DNA from: Candidatus Bruticola papionis
GTDB taxonomy: Bacteria > Vulcanimicrobiota > Xenobia > Xenobiales > Xenobiaceae
Assembly (NCBI GenBank): GCA_002407045.1
Contig: DHKB01000005.1
Span: forward strand, 1-35,135
Reading direction: 5' to 3'
Length of the DNA stretch: 35,135 nt
Shown here: positions 16,202 through 24,134 of the stretch, in pieces
How positions within the stretch are numbered: the first letter of the stretch is position 1
Layout: each line of letters opens with the position of its first letter
Position numbers and translations under genes: made by a program
Notes under the pieces: model-generated
What the model was told of the DNA's origin: nothing
Databases searched by the model: none
What the model saw: the letters and a program-made list of their open reading frames with translations, nothing else

Positions 16202-17416
16202 TTAGTTAAAAAGATCGTAACCGAACTTGGCTATTTCAGCAGCAGCACTTACGCCTAAAGCTACAACAGCTACAGGAGCGCCCACACCAGTCATAGCCGC
16301 AACTCCAGCTACGGTGGAAGCCACACCAGACACGGTGCTCAACGAGCCCTTAACAATCTTATCAGTAGCCTTTTTGTCATTGCTCTTATCAGCATCAGTG
16401 GCAGCTTGCACACCTTCAACAACGCTCTTAACACCACTAGCAGTACCGAGAGCACCACTAGCTATACCCAAAACTGGTGCAGCCTTGGCAACAGTACTAG
16501 CTACACCGCTAAGCTTACTAGCAGCCTTAGTGGCTGTAGAAACGGCCTTACCAGCTTCGGAAGCAACAGCCACTTTGCTGGCAGCTTTGCTGGTAACGCC
16601 CTTGAATGCGTTCAGAGCAGTACCAGCGAAATCACTGCTAGTCTTAGCATAGTCAACACCGTCAACCTTTTCGCCCTTAGCCAAGCTGACTGTCTCACTC
16701 GTAAAGCCAATTACATCGGCAGCGCTACCGAGCACGCCCATTGGCTTGCTGCCAAAATCGCTGAACTTATCCAAGCCTTTGATGACTTTGTTTTCCTTGG
16801 CAGCATCACTGGAAGCATCGACAATACCACCAGCGAACTTCTGGGTCTTGCCTATGACTTTGTCACGAACGGTCTCAGCTGTATTGTAAGCGTCACCAAC
16901 GACCTCACCGGCGCTCTTATCGTCTTTTTTGTCTTCAGCTTTCTTGCCTTCAGCAGCTTTAGTGCCGTTATTGAGGGCATTATTTAAGCTTACAAAGTCT
17001 TGAGTACTGCCAATTTTGGCATTTGCTTTATTAAATAAGTCTTCAGATAAGCTCTTGGAGACCTTTTCATCGCCGTTGAAAACACCCTTGGAAGCAGAGT
17101 CGCTCTTAAGTAAGGTGTTTACTTGATCAGAACTAGCTCCATTGCGAACGGCATTCTCAACCTTACATTGCAAATTTGCATCATTCTTAGCTTTAGTAGC
17201 TTCGCTCTTTTGATTTTGCTGAGCTTGCTTCTTCTCTTGAGCTTTCTTTTGCTCTTCAGCCTTCTTTTTGGCTTCGGCGCGTTTGCGTTCTTCAGCCTTT
17301 CTTCTTTCTTCAGCTTTTCTAGCCTCTTCGGCACGACGCTGTTCTTCAGCACGACGCTGAGCTTCTATTTGCTGAGCATATGAAGATGCTGAACTTCCTA
17401 CTCCACTTACTGCCAT
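16202..17416 (-). CDS. Protein with charged hexad-repeat helix and Gly/Ala-rich tail, unrecognised
   Basis: The 404-residue product starts at the ATG at 17416, where GGGTGA precedes it; an ATG 6 codons upstream lacks a site. After a short Ser/Gly leader, residues about 14-75 form a charged helix made of six-residue units of the type RRAEEQ, RKAEER, KKAEEQ. The period of six rather than seven suggests a single alpha-helix, like TolA domain II, more than a coiled coil. The middle is polar. From about residue 250 the chain is Ala/Gly/Ser/Val-rich with hydrophobic stretches, for example VLGIASGALGTASGV and TGVGAPVAVVALGVSAA, as in glycine-zipper or pore-type segments. There is no classical signal peptide. 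It lies between two homologous genes, and its function is unknown. Confidence 0.75.
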   Translation of the reverse strand: MAVSGVGSSASSYAQQIEAQRRAEEQRRAEEARKAEERRKAEERKRAEAKKKAEEQKKAQEKKQAQQNQKSEATKAKNDANLQCKVENAVRNGASSDQVNTLLKSDSASKGVFNGDEKVSKSLSEDLFNKANAKIGSTQDFVSLNNALNNGTKAAEGKKAEDKKDDKSAGEVVGDAYNTAETVRDKVIGKTQKFAGGIVDASSDAAKENKVIKGLDKFSDFGSKPMGVLGSAADVIGFTSETVSLAKGEKVDGVDYAKTSSDFAGTALNAFKGVTSKAASKVAVASEAGKAVSTATKAASKLSGVASTVAKAAPVLGIASGALGTASGVKSVVEGVQAATDADKSNDKKATDKIVKGSLSTVSGVASTVAGVAAMTGVGAPVAVVALGVSAAAEIAKFGYDLFN

Positions 17417-17527
17417 AATAATCACCCGTCCCATCTGGTCGTAATTGCTTTATACATACCGCAATCAAGTTTATTTGTCTAGATTTTTTGAGCCTGATTA
17501 GCTGAGTTAACATTTATTTTACAATAA

Positions 17528-18349
17528 TTAGATACAATCCTCCGGTTTAGGTTCGTCGGAGTGAACAGCCATTATGGCTTTAACCCAATACTCATTAGCT
17601 TTGGAAGCATCTTCCCGCGTGTCTAATAAAACTTCATAGTTTTGACCGTCAAATTTCTTGGCCTGATTCAAAGCTTCATGAAAAGACTGGCAACCTTCAT
17701 GCAAGCATTCATTTAGCAAATCGTCGGCTCCACATACAGCGTCAAAATAAGTGTCAGCGTCTATTTCTCCCTTAATATAAGCATTTATAGAAGGTGCCAA
17801 CAAATCTTTACTCTCGATAACATCGGGATCTTGCTGATTTTTGGCATAAGCTAAAAGCCAGCGCAGCCCTTGATAAGCTTGCTTTATAAGCATGAGACCA
17901 ACTCTTATGGGCTGTAAATTATCAGGAGAATACATTTCTAATTGCATAACAGCCAATTTGAAGATGTAGTAAGAGTCGTCACGACGCATTTTTAGTGCTT
18001 TTATAGCTTTAGGATCGTCTACGTCTCCTATAAAAGCGTCAACTTGAGCATACAATTCTTCGAAATCTTCTACAACCGGAGTAAGCATAAACTTGAACTT
18101 TTCATTGTCAGCAGATGTAGAAACGGCCTTATTCAAGCAAGCATTCAAAGAACGCAAGCAATCCTGAGCGTCAAGGTAAGCAAAGTCGCCTCCACCGCTG
18201 CGGCGAGCTGCCGCCGGAAGTTCCAAGTTGCTTTGACTGCTAGCAAACCCTTGCACAGCTAAAGGACGTTCCGCACCACATTCTTGGCAAACAGATTCAT
18301 TGATATCGTTGCGGGAACCGCAGACAAAGCAAATCCAATCGGTGCTCAT
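17528..18349 (-). CDS. Zinc-ribbon helical protein of a two-member local family (member A), unrecognised
   Basis: This 273-residue protein opens with a four-cysteine zinc ribbon, C-x2-C-x10-C-x2-C at about residues 7-24 (CFVCGS...CQECG), of the RanBP2/zinc-ribbon type. A short Ser/Ala linker then leads to a helical domain. That domain has YAQV, then DDSYYIFKLAVMQLE and PIRVGLMLI, shared with the protein at 15168-15938. The unit GEIDADTYFDAVCGADDLL resembles the duplicated motif of that protein. Cys residues recur in the second half. GGAG lies 9 bases before the ATG. It follows the antiporter gene after 105 bases. I recognise no family; the shared core with member B is visible directly in the sequence. 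Confidence 0.78.
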   Translation of the reverse strand: MSTDWICFVCGSRNDINESVCQECGAERPLAVQGFASSQSNLELPAAARRSGGGDFAYLDAQDCLRSLNACLNKAVSTSADNEKFKFMLTPVVEDFEELYAQVDAFIGDVDDPKAIKALKMRRDDSYYIFKLAVMQLEMYSPDNLQPIRVGLMLIKQAYQGLRWLLAYAKNQQDPDVIESKDLLAPSINAYIKGEIDADTYFDAVCGADDLLNECLHEGCQSFHEALNQAKKFDGQNYEVLLDTREDASKANEYWVKAIMAVHSDEPKPEDCI

Positions 18350-18454
18350 AGCAATAGTCTCCTTTTACTCTCAGCCCGCTACCAACTAAAACGAGCTGTC
18401 CAAATTGTCCAAAAAATTAGTCTAAGCTAAACTGATCCCTGCTAGCTAAGCAAT

Positions 18455-19648
18455 CTAGTCCTTTTGTCCAACCCACGGCACACAAAGTTTAAATAAGAAA
18501 GGCCAAACTATGGAAGAAACAACAGCCAAAAGTATTACCGCAGCATTGAAACTCTCAGTAATTACCCCCATTTTTAATCCCAGATTGCCAAAAACTACTA
18601 GTAAAGTAAGAGGAGCAGCTAAAATTAAGGAAGCGGTCAAAGCCTCTTTGAAGCGACAGCTCCAAGTCGGACTAGAAGCATCCCAAAGGGCCAAACAGGC
18701 AATTAAACGCACTGCAAGCATAGAAATAAAAAGCAAGAAGAGCAATTTCCAATCTGATTTTAAAGCCATATCCAGCTTAAACTCTAAGCCTACTCTAATA
18801 AAAAATACTGGCACGAAAAAGCCATTGGCTAAACTTAAAAATTTCATTTCCAGTGGCCCTTTAGCTCTAAATACGTAACTGAAAAGAGCTCCAGCCATAA
18901 AAGCGCCCAAAATAGCATCGACTCCCAAATGGATAGCTGCAGCAACCATGATAAACATAAGGGCCATACCAGCACGCACACCAATTTCGGAAGGATCGTG
19001 AGCGGCCACTACTCTACCGAAATATTCAGGATGCCACCAAACAGCCGAGCGTAAAATAGCCAAAAGTACATAGGCCAAAGCAAAAATAAGCAACATTTTG
19101 ACAGCACTTAAAGCGAACACAGCATTAAAGCCGCCAGACGTATTCCAAGCAGCGATAAAAGTGGCTGCTACAATGCACACAAACTCTCCTATGGTGCCGA
19201 CTATGAGAACTTGTTGGCCAAAGGGCTTTTTGCCTAAGCCAGTTTCTTGCAAAAGCATAATCGGCAAGCCTATAGAAATGGCTGCCAAAATCATGACTAC
19301 AAAAGGCTGCAACTGGAAAAGCAAAGCACAAAGATAAGAGGCAGCAAAAATTATGGCGACAATTCCCCCCATAGAAGCCAGTTTTTTAGGACCAGAATTT
19401 TCAATAGAGTGAAAATTTAATTCTAGGCCAGCACTAAATAGCAATAAAAAGAAGCCCAATTCGCCAATCAAAGAACAAAAATGGTCTAATTCGACTAATT
19501 TAAAAACGTAAGGGCCGACCAAAATACCGTAAAGTATTTCTCCTATAGAAGCAGGCAAACGCAAAGGACGGCACAATAGCGGCACAAAGAAAGCGCCTAT
19601 CGCCAAAATCAACAAATTGTTGGCGGTTTGCAAGGAAAATTCTTCCAT
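18455..19648 (-). CDS. CPA2-type cation:proton antiporter (KefB/NapA-like) membrane subunit
   Basis: About 12 hydrophobic segments and the family patterns LPASIGEILYGILVGP near the start and GVDAILGAFMAGALF in the second half identify a monovalent cation:proton antiporter 2 protein. There is no RCK domain in this chain. I chose the ATG at 19648 (397 residues): its GGGGGAGGA site lies inside the last codons of the upstream gene, whose TAA is one base away. This implies tight translational coupling to the TrkA/USP protein, which probably gates it. The transported ion (K+ or Na+) cannot be read from the sequence. A candidate terminator was not found before the next gene. Confidence 0.88.
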   Translation of the reverse strand: MEEFSLQTANNLLILAIGAFFVPLLCRPLRLPASIGEILYGILVGPYVFKLVELDHFCSLIGELGFFLLLFSAGLELNFHSIENSGPKKLASMGGIVAIIFAASYLCALLFQLQPFVVMILAAISIGLPIMLLQETGLGKKPFGQQVLIVGTIGEFVCIVAATFIAAWNTSGGFNAVFALSAVKMLLIFALAYVLLAILRSAVWWHPEYFGRVVAAHDPSEIGVRAGMALMFIMVAAAIHLGVDAILGAFMAGALFSYVFRAKGPLEMKFLSLANGFFVPVFFIRVGLEFKLDMALKSDWKLLFLLFISMLAVRLIACLALWDASSPTWSCRFKEALTASLILAAPLTLLVVFGNLGLKMGVITESFNAAVILLAVVSSIVWPFLFKLCVPWVGQKD

Positions 19649-19649
19649 A

Positions 19650-21149
19650 TTATTGTGTTCCTCCCCCATTTCCATTGACCGATTTGGCATAGTCTGTTCT
19701 GCCTCCGTGAGGCAAGACCATTACCGAACAATCGGCACGCATAATAATTTGTCGCGATACATCAGGAGAAATTAAAGAAAAGCGATGATTTTGGCGATGA
19801 GCAATAACTAATAAGTCTGAAGCTTGCAAAAATTCCACAACTTTGTGCACAGGATTGCCGTCTAAGCATACGCTTTCAGCTGTCACAGAATATAAAGAAG
19901 CTATTTTAACCGCTTTTTGTAAGCTATTTTGTAATTCTTTATTTTGTTCTTCTCCGGCGACCATTTCTTCCGGTTTTACAGCTAAGCAAATAAAAGGCAA
20001 TCCCAAAGAACGTACCAAGCCCAAAGCCAGTTCCAAGCTGCGCGGATGTTCTGGAGTTACGACATGGACGATTCGCTTATAAGGAAAAGAACCTCGAGCA
20101 ACTAGGCAAGGACGGTTGGCTTTATTGAGTAATTCCATCAATTTGCAATTTAAAAGTCCCATTGTTTGCCAAATATTAAAAGAAGCGCTGGGCACTACCA
20201 AGCAACCGCAATCATTTTCTTCTAAAATTTTATGCAAATCGGACTGTTTCTTGCCAGGAACTTGCCAAGCTAAAGGTTCAATATCGGCTTTATCATCGTC
20301 TTTTACGCTTTTGGCCAGCCAAACCGCTTCGGTTTCTACTTCTATAGGTGGTTTTTCCCCATAGCCCAAAGTCATAAATTGCGAACCGTAAGGCATAGGG
20401 AAATTGGAAAAACCGCTGCGGAAATAAGCCGCTACCCGCGGCAAGACTACAGGATCACCAATTAAAACCACTCTATCCTCAGCTTCAAATACCGTATTGC
20501 CGTGCGGAACGACTAATTTGCCACCTCGATAGATGGCCCCCACTAAATAAGCCTGAGGGTGAAGTTGCATAAGGGAGCGGCCAATTACCGCCGAGTGAGG
20601 CAAAATTTTTACTTCAGAAATTTCTCCTATCCCTAAGCCGATATTTTCAGCGATCTTGCGAGAAGAATCGATTTGAGCCAGCATAACCGAAGCCATTACC
20701 GAGCTGCGACAACTGACTTCCGCTCCCGTCTTTTTTATGATAGGAGCTTTTTCTTCACTGATAACTTGAGCATAAAGAAAAGGAATGGCAAATTCTTTTT
20801 GCATTAAGTTGCAGAAAATTTCTGTGGCTTCGTCGTCTCCTAAAACAGCTACCGCCATTTTTACTTCGTTAGCCTTGGCTCGGCGCAAAACTAAAAGACT
20901 GGAGACATCGCCACACAAAACTTCAACATCGATATTTTCGCCTAAACTTTGACGGTATTGTTCTGTAACTTCAGCATCTTTATCAATAGCAATAACGCGC
21001 CAAGAAGAACACAATCTTCTGACAATTTCTCTACCTGCTTGTCCAAGTCCAGCAACTAAAGCTTTGTTTTTTTCCGTTTGCTTAGCTAAAGGCAACTTCA
21101 TGCCTATAGATACAGCCTGATTGGAGATCTTCAGTGTGCTTTCACTCAT
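19650..21149 (-). CDS. TrkA-N/TrkA-C regulator fused to a universal-stress-type domain
   Basis: This 499-residue cytoplasmic protein has a Rossmann RCK-N domain (about 28-145; GLGQAG at 34-39 and an acidic AIDKD strand end near 56, typical for NAD(H)). A TrkA-C (RCK-C) domain follows at about 170-245, starting near VKILPHSAVIGRSL. The C-terminal half resembles universal stress protein folds: residues about 345-490 include RIVHVVTPEHPRSLELALGL and end LLVIAHR...ADCSVMVLPHGG. RCK domains gate K+ channels and antiporters by binding nucleotides. The gene is directly followed, one base later, by the CPA2 antiporter, so it is very likely its regulatory subunit. The upstream site is GAGGG. Confidence 0.88.
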   Translation of the reverse strand: MSESTLKISNQAVSIGMKLPLAKQTEKNKALVAGLGQAGREIVRRLCSSWRVIAIDKDAEVTEQYRQSLGENIDVEVLCGDVSSLLVLRRAKANEVKMAVAVLGDDEATEIFCNLMQKEFAIPFLYAQVISEEKAPIIKKTGAEVSCRSSVMASVMLAQIDSSRKIAENIGLGIGEISEVKILPHSAVIGRSLMQLHPQAYLVGAIYRGGKLVVPHGNTVFEAEDRVVLIGDPVVLPRVAAYFRSGFSNFPMPYGSQFMTLGYGEKPPIEVETEAVWLAKSVKDDDKADIEPLAWQVPGKKQSDLHKILEENDCGCLVVPSASFNIWQTMGLLNCKLMELLNKANRPCLVARGSFPYKRIVHVVTPEHPRSLELALGLVRSLGLPFICLAVKPEEMVAGEEQNKELQNSLQKAVKIASLYSVTAESVCLDGNPVHKVVEFLQASDLLVIAHRQNHRFSLISPDVSRQIIMRADCSVMVLPHGGRTDYAKSVNGNGGGTQ

Positions 21150-21236
21150 CTTTCGGTCCCTCTTGTTATTGGCTTAATTTTTCAGCGGCAATCCGCTCAG
21201 TTACGATAGTTCTTATTTTATCAGCTATTTCTTGCG

Positions 21237-21285
21237 AAAAAAAAGAGCTTGCCAAATTGTTTATACAATAAGGCAAGCTCTTTTT
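21237..21285 (-). terminator. Terminator after serC
   Basis: On the minus strand AAAGAGCTTGCC pairs with GGCAAGCTCTTT (12 pairs), with an inner ATTGT/ACAAT arm and a run of eight T. Confidence 0.93.
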
Positions 21286-21336
21286 CTAGTTCTACCGCTC
21301 AGTGAACTGTTCGGCGACTATTAGAAAACCGGCTTA

Positions 21337-22443
21337 TTAAGCGTTGCGACGCTGGAAGTCGGCCATGAATTCTACTAAGCGCTCTACACCTTCGTAGGGG
21401 AAAGCGTTGTAAATGGAGGCACGAATGCCGCCAACGGATCTGTGACCTTTAAGGCCAATCATACCGGCAGCTTCAGCTTCCTGGGCGAACTTCTTGTCCA
21501 AGTCCTCACTGGGCAAACGCCAAGTCACGTTCATCAAAGAACGGTCGGCTTTAGCAGCGTGAGGAGCATAGAAACCGTTACTCTCGTCGAGAGCTTTGTA
21601 AAGAAGAGCAGCTTTCTTCTTGTTGAGCTCGTACATCTTGTCGAGGCCGCCGATTTCTTCTTCTAACCACTTCAAGACCAAACCGACCATGTAAATGGCG
21701 AATACAGGGCAAGTGTTGTAAAGGGAATGGTTCTCAACATGGGTCTTATAGTTCATCATGATGGGACGCTTCTCGTCGGGAATAAGTCTCTTATAGAAGT
21801 CATCAGACATGATAGATAAGGTCACGCCAGCCGGACCTACGTTCTTCTGAGCGCCAGCGTAAATTAAGCCGTATTTGGTTACGTCCATAGGACGGCTCAA
21901 GAAGTCGGAAGAAGAGTCACATACCATAGGTACGCCGTAGGAAGCGGGCTCACGGTGGAACTCGATACCGTGGATAGTTTCGTTGGAAGTTACGTGGAAG
22001 TAGGAAGCTTCGGGACGAACCTTGTAGTCACCATCTTGAGGCAAGGTGCTGTAGTTGCTATCTTTGCCGGACCAAACAACGTTGACATTACCGACGCGTC
22101 TGGCTTCAACAGCAGCCTTCTTAGACCAAGTACCCTGCTCGAGGTAGTCGGCACCATTCTCACCTAAGAAGTTGACGGGAACCATACTGAACTGAGTGGT
22201 AGCGCCACCCTGCAAGAACATTACATAATAATTGTCAGGGATATTCAAAAGACGACGAAGTCTGGCTTCGGCGGTTTTGATGATACCGTCGATAACTTTA
22301 CCGCGATGAGAAAGTTCCATAACGGAAGCGCCAGCGCCGGGATAGCATACTAAATCGCGCTGAGCCTCTTTCAAAGCGGATAAAGGCAAAACAGCCGGAC
22401 CAGCCGAGAAATTGAATACGCGCTTCTCACATTCACAAGTCAT
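21337..22443 (-). CDS. serC: Phosphoserine aminotransferase
   Basis: This PLP enzyme converts 3-phosphohydroxypyruvate and glutamate to phosphoserine and 2-oxoglutarate in serine synthesis, and acts in vitamin B6 synthesis in some bacteria. The 368-residue chain has the family start FNFSAGPAVLP, the cofactor loop QGGATTQFSMVP near 78-90 and the Schiff-base Lys200 in YAGAQKNVGPAG. I chose the ATG at 22443, which has GGAGGG 10 bases upstream; an ATG six codons earlier overlaps this site. No serA or serB is nearby. It stands between two terminators, so it is monocistronic. Confidence 0.96.
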   Translation of the reverse strand: MTCECEKRVFNFSAGPAVLPLSALKEAQRDLVCYPGAGASVMELSHRGKVIDGIIKTAEARLRRLLNIPDNYYVMFLQGGATTQFSMVPVNFLGENGADYLEQGTWSKKAAVEARRVGNVNVVWSGKDSNYSTLPQDGDYKVRPEASYFHVTSNETIHGIEFHREPASYGVPMVCDSSSDFLSRPMDVTKYGLIYAGAQKNVGPAGVTLSIMSDDFYKRLIPDEKRPIMMNYKTHVENHSLYNTCPVFAIYMVGLVLKWLEEEIGGLDKMYELNKKKAALLYKALDESNGFYAPHAAKADRSLMNVTWRLPSEDLDKKFAQEAEAAGMIGLKGHRSVGGIRASIYNAFPYEGVERLVEFMADFQRRNA

Positions 22444-22523
22444 TACTACATGACCCTCCATATAGGTTATTCTTATATTCCTTAAGCCAAAAGAACCTAA
22501 GGGACTACGACAATTTGGACAAA

Positions 22524-22594
22524 AAAACTCAAAAATGCGTTTTGTTATGTAACGCAGGCTTTGCAGCTTCGCTTGCCGATCTAAAAAAGCCTGC
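22524..22594 (-). terminator. Twin hairpins after the PBP gene, before serC
   Basis: On the minus strand a perfect 9-pair stem GCAGGCTTT/AAAGCCTGC (22554-22594, 23-base loop) is followed by GCGTT/AACGC (22537-22555) and then ATTTTTGAGTTTTTTT. The two stems share two bases, so they compete at their junction. The simplest reading is a terminator for the operon ending at 22632. Confidence 0.65.
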
Positions 22595-22631
22595 CTAATT
22601 AAAAGCTTAAATTATAGACAAAAAAGAAAGA

Positions 22632-24134
22632 TTACTCAGCAGGTAGGGGATCGGCATCTTTAAGCTTAAGAGCTTCTTCCAAAATGAACTTGGCTATCGG
22701 AGCTGCCACAACTCCTCCGCCGCCACGATTTTCCACAATGACAGAAACAGCGTAGCGCGGTCTACCAGCTGGAGCGTAGCCAATAAACCAGGCGTGGGTA
22801 GCGCCATGGGGATTTTCCGCCGATCCTGTTTTGCCTGCTACAGGTACATTAGGAATTTGGGCAGCCATGCCAGTACCTTCTCTAACTACATTGCGCATAG
22901 ATAAAGCCACCAAAGAAGCGGTATCGGCGGAAATAATACGTTCTTGTTTGCCTTCTGGGCAAGTCCATACAGTGCGAAGTCCTTTAAATGTAGAACGAAT
23001 CCGACCACGCAACAATCTGGGCTCAATATCTACTCCACCTCTAGCAATAACGGCAGCAACTCTAGCCATATGCAAAGGAGAAACTAAAATATCGGCTTGA
23101 CCTATAGCCGCTTCAGCTGGCGCGGAAACGGTATTGCTTTCCGGTAATCTGGCCGGAACAGCTCCGGGCACGAAAGTCATTTTCTGATCGAGTTTGAACT
23201 TTTTCATCCAAGCGCGAATTTTAGACATTCCCATGAGCATTCCCAATCTTCCGAAAGCAGCGTTGCAAGAATAAGTCAGGGCTTCATTTAAAGTAACATT
23301 GCCATGATCACCCAAACAACTGACAAAATAATTTCCGGCCCAAAAGCCTCTATCACAGCGAAAAGTATCATTCCACCTGGTTATGCCATCCTCTAAGCAA
23401 GCGGCCATAATTAAAGGCTTAAAAACTGATCCTGGAGGATAATATCCTTGTTTGGCTCTATCCAAAAGACAGGCTGCTTCATTGTCACTATTCATTCTTG
23501 CCCAGTAGCCGTCAAGGCCAAATTTGTTAGGATCGTAAGATGGCAGTGAAACCATAGCTAGAATATCGCCATTTTTGACATCTATAACGACTGCAGCCCC
23601 CCTATAGCCAACCATATAATTATAAATTTCGGTTTGCAACGAAGCGTCCAGAGTAGTGACCATATCGTCGCCATTTCTATCAGGTTTATTGAATAAACGA
23701 AAAGCTTCCAAAGGAGTGCGCGGAACGCTAAAGCCCCGAATTTCCTCGGCCAAATCATCTTCTAAACCGACTCGACTATATTGGGGGCTGTTATAACCGA
23801 CGACGTTAGAGGCACATTCCCCCAGGGGATAGCTGCGCGGCGTATCTTTAGCGTCTTCTTGAGAGCTGTCCTTAGAAAAAGCCAAAGGAGAAAAATGCCG
23901 GTCTAAAATGCGGCCCATTGACTCCCAATTGTCGTTATAAATAGGATTATTTCTGTGCTTGCTAAGGTTGTCCGCGTCTAAAATTCCGTATCTAGCCACA
24001 TTTACCAGAGGCACAATCAGCAGTAAAGCAAACAAAAACGCAGCGAAGCGCACTCTCTTTTTGGTGGAAACTATAGCTTCTTGGGCAGAAATTGTTTTAT
24101 TCTTTACAGGCATGGAGCTACTTTTATTCCTCAT
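22632..24134 (-). CDS. pbpA: Penicillin-binding protein, transpeptidase (PbpA/FtsI class)
   Basis: This 500-residue class B PBP cross-links peptidoglycan. One N-terminal membrane anchor (about 28-48) precedes a small dimerisation region and the transpeptidase domain. The active-site motifs are complete: S236-x2-K239 in PPGSVFKP, S289-C-N291 and K435-T-G in VAGKTGSAENPHGATHAWF. Its length and the order rodA-PBP match PbpA of Actinobacteria more than the longer PBP2. The ATG at 24134 overlaps the rodA 3' end by 11 bases. A second in-frame ATG seven codons on is also possible. A Gly-rich run (ENRGGGGVVAAP) follows KTG as in the family. Confidence 0.93.
   Translation of the reverse strand: MRNKSSSMPVKNKTISAQEAIVSTKKRVRFAAFLFALLLIVPLVNVARYGILDADNLSKHRNNPIYNDNWESMGRILDRHFSPLAFSKDSSQEDAKDTPRSYPLGECASNVVGYNSPQYSRVGLEDDLAEEIRGFSVPRTPLEAFRLFNKPDRNGDDMVTTLDASLQTEIYNYMVGYRGAAVVIDVKNGDILAMVSLPSYDPNKFGLDGYWARMNSDNEAACLLDRAKQGYYPPGSVFKPLIMAACLEDGITRWNDTFRCDRGFWAGNYFVSCLGDHGNVTLNEALTYSCNAAFGRLGMLMGMSKIRAWMKKFKLDQKMTFVPGAVPARLPESNTVSAPAEAAIGQADILVSPLHMARVAAVIARGGVDIEPRLLRGRIRSTFKGLRTVWTCPEGKQERIISADTASLVALSMRNVVREGTGMAAQIPNVPVAGKTGSAENPHGATHAWFIGYAPAGRPRYAVSVIVENRGGGGVVAAPIAKFILEEALKLKDADPLPAE

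Noticed and set aside
16227..16652. A 141-codon Ala/Thr/Leu-rich plus-strand frame
   Set aside because: It is the complement of the Ala/Gly/Ser-rich tail of the minus-strand gene, and its composition follows from that.
18398..18409. The 12-mer GTCCAAATTGTC, also found inverted at 22509-22520 before serC
   Set aside because: Both copies lie upstream of genes, but a shared 12-mer is expected by chance in 35 kb and the copies are in opposite orientation relative to the genes.
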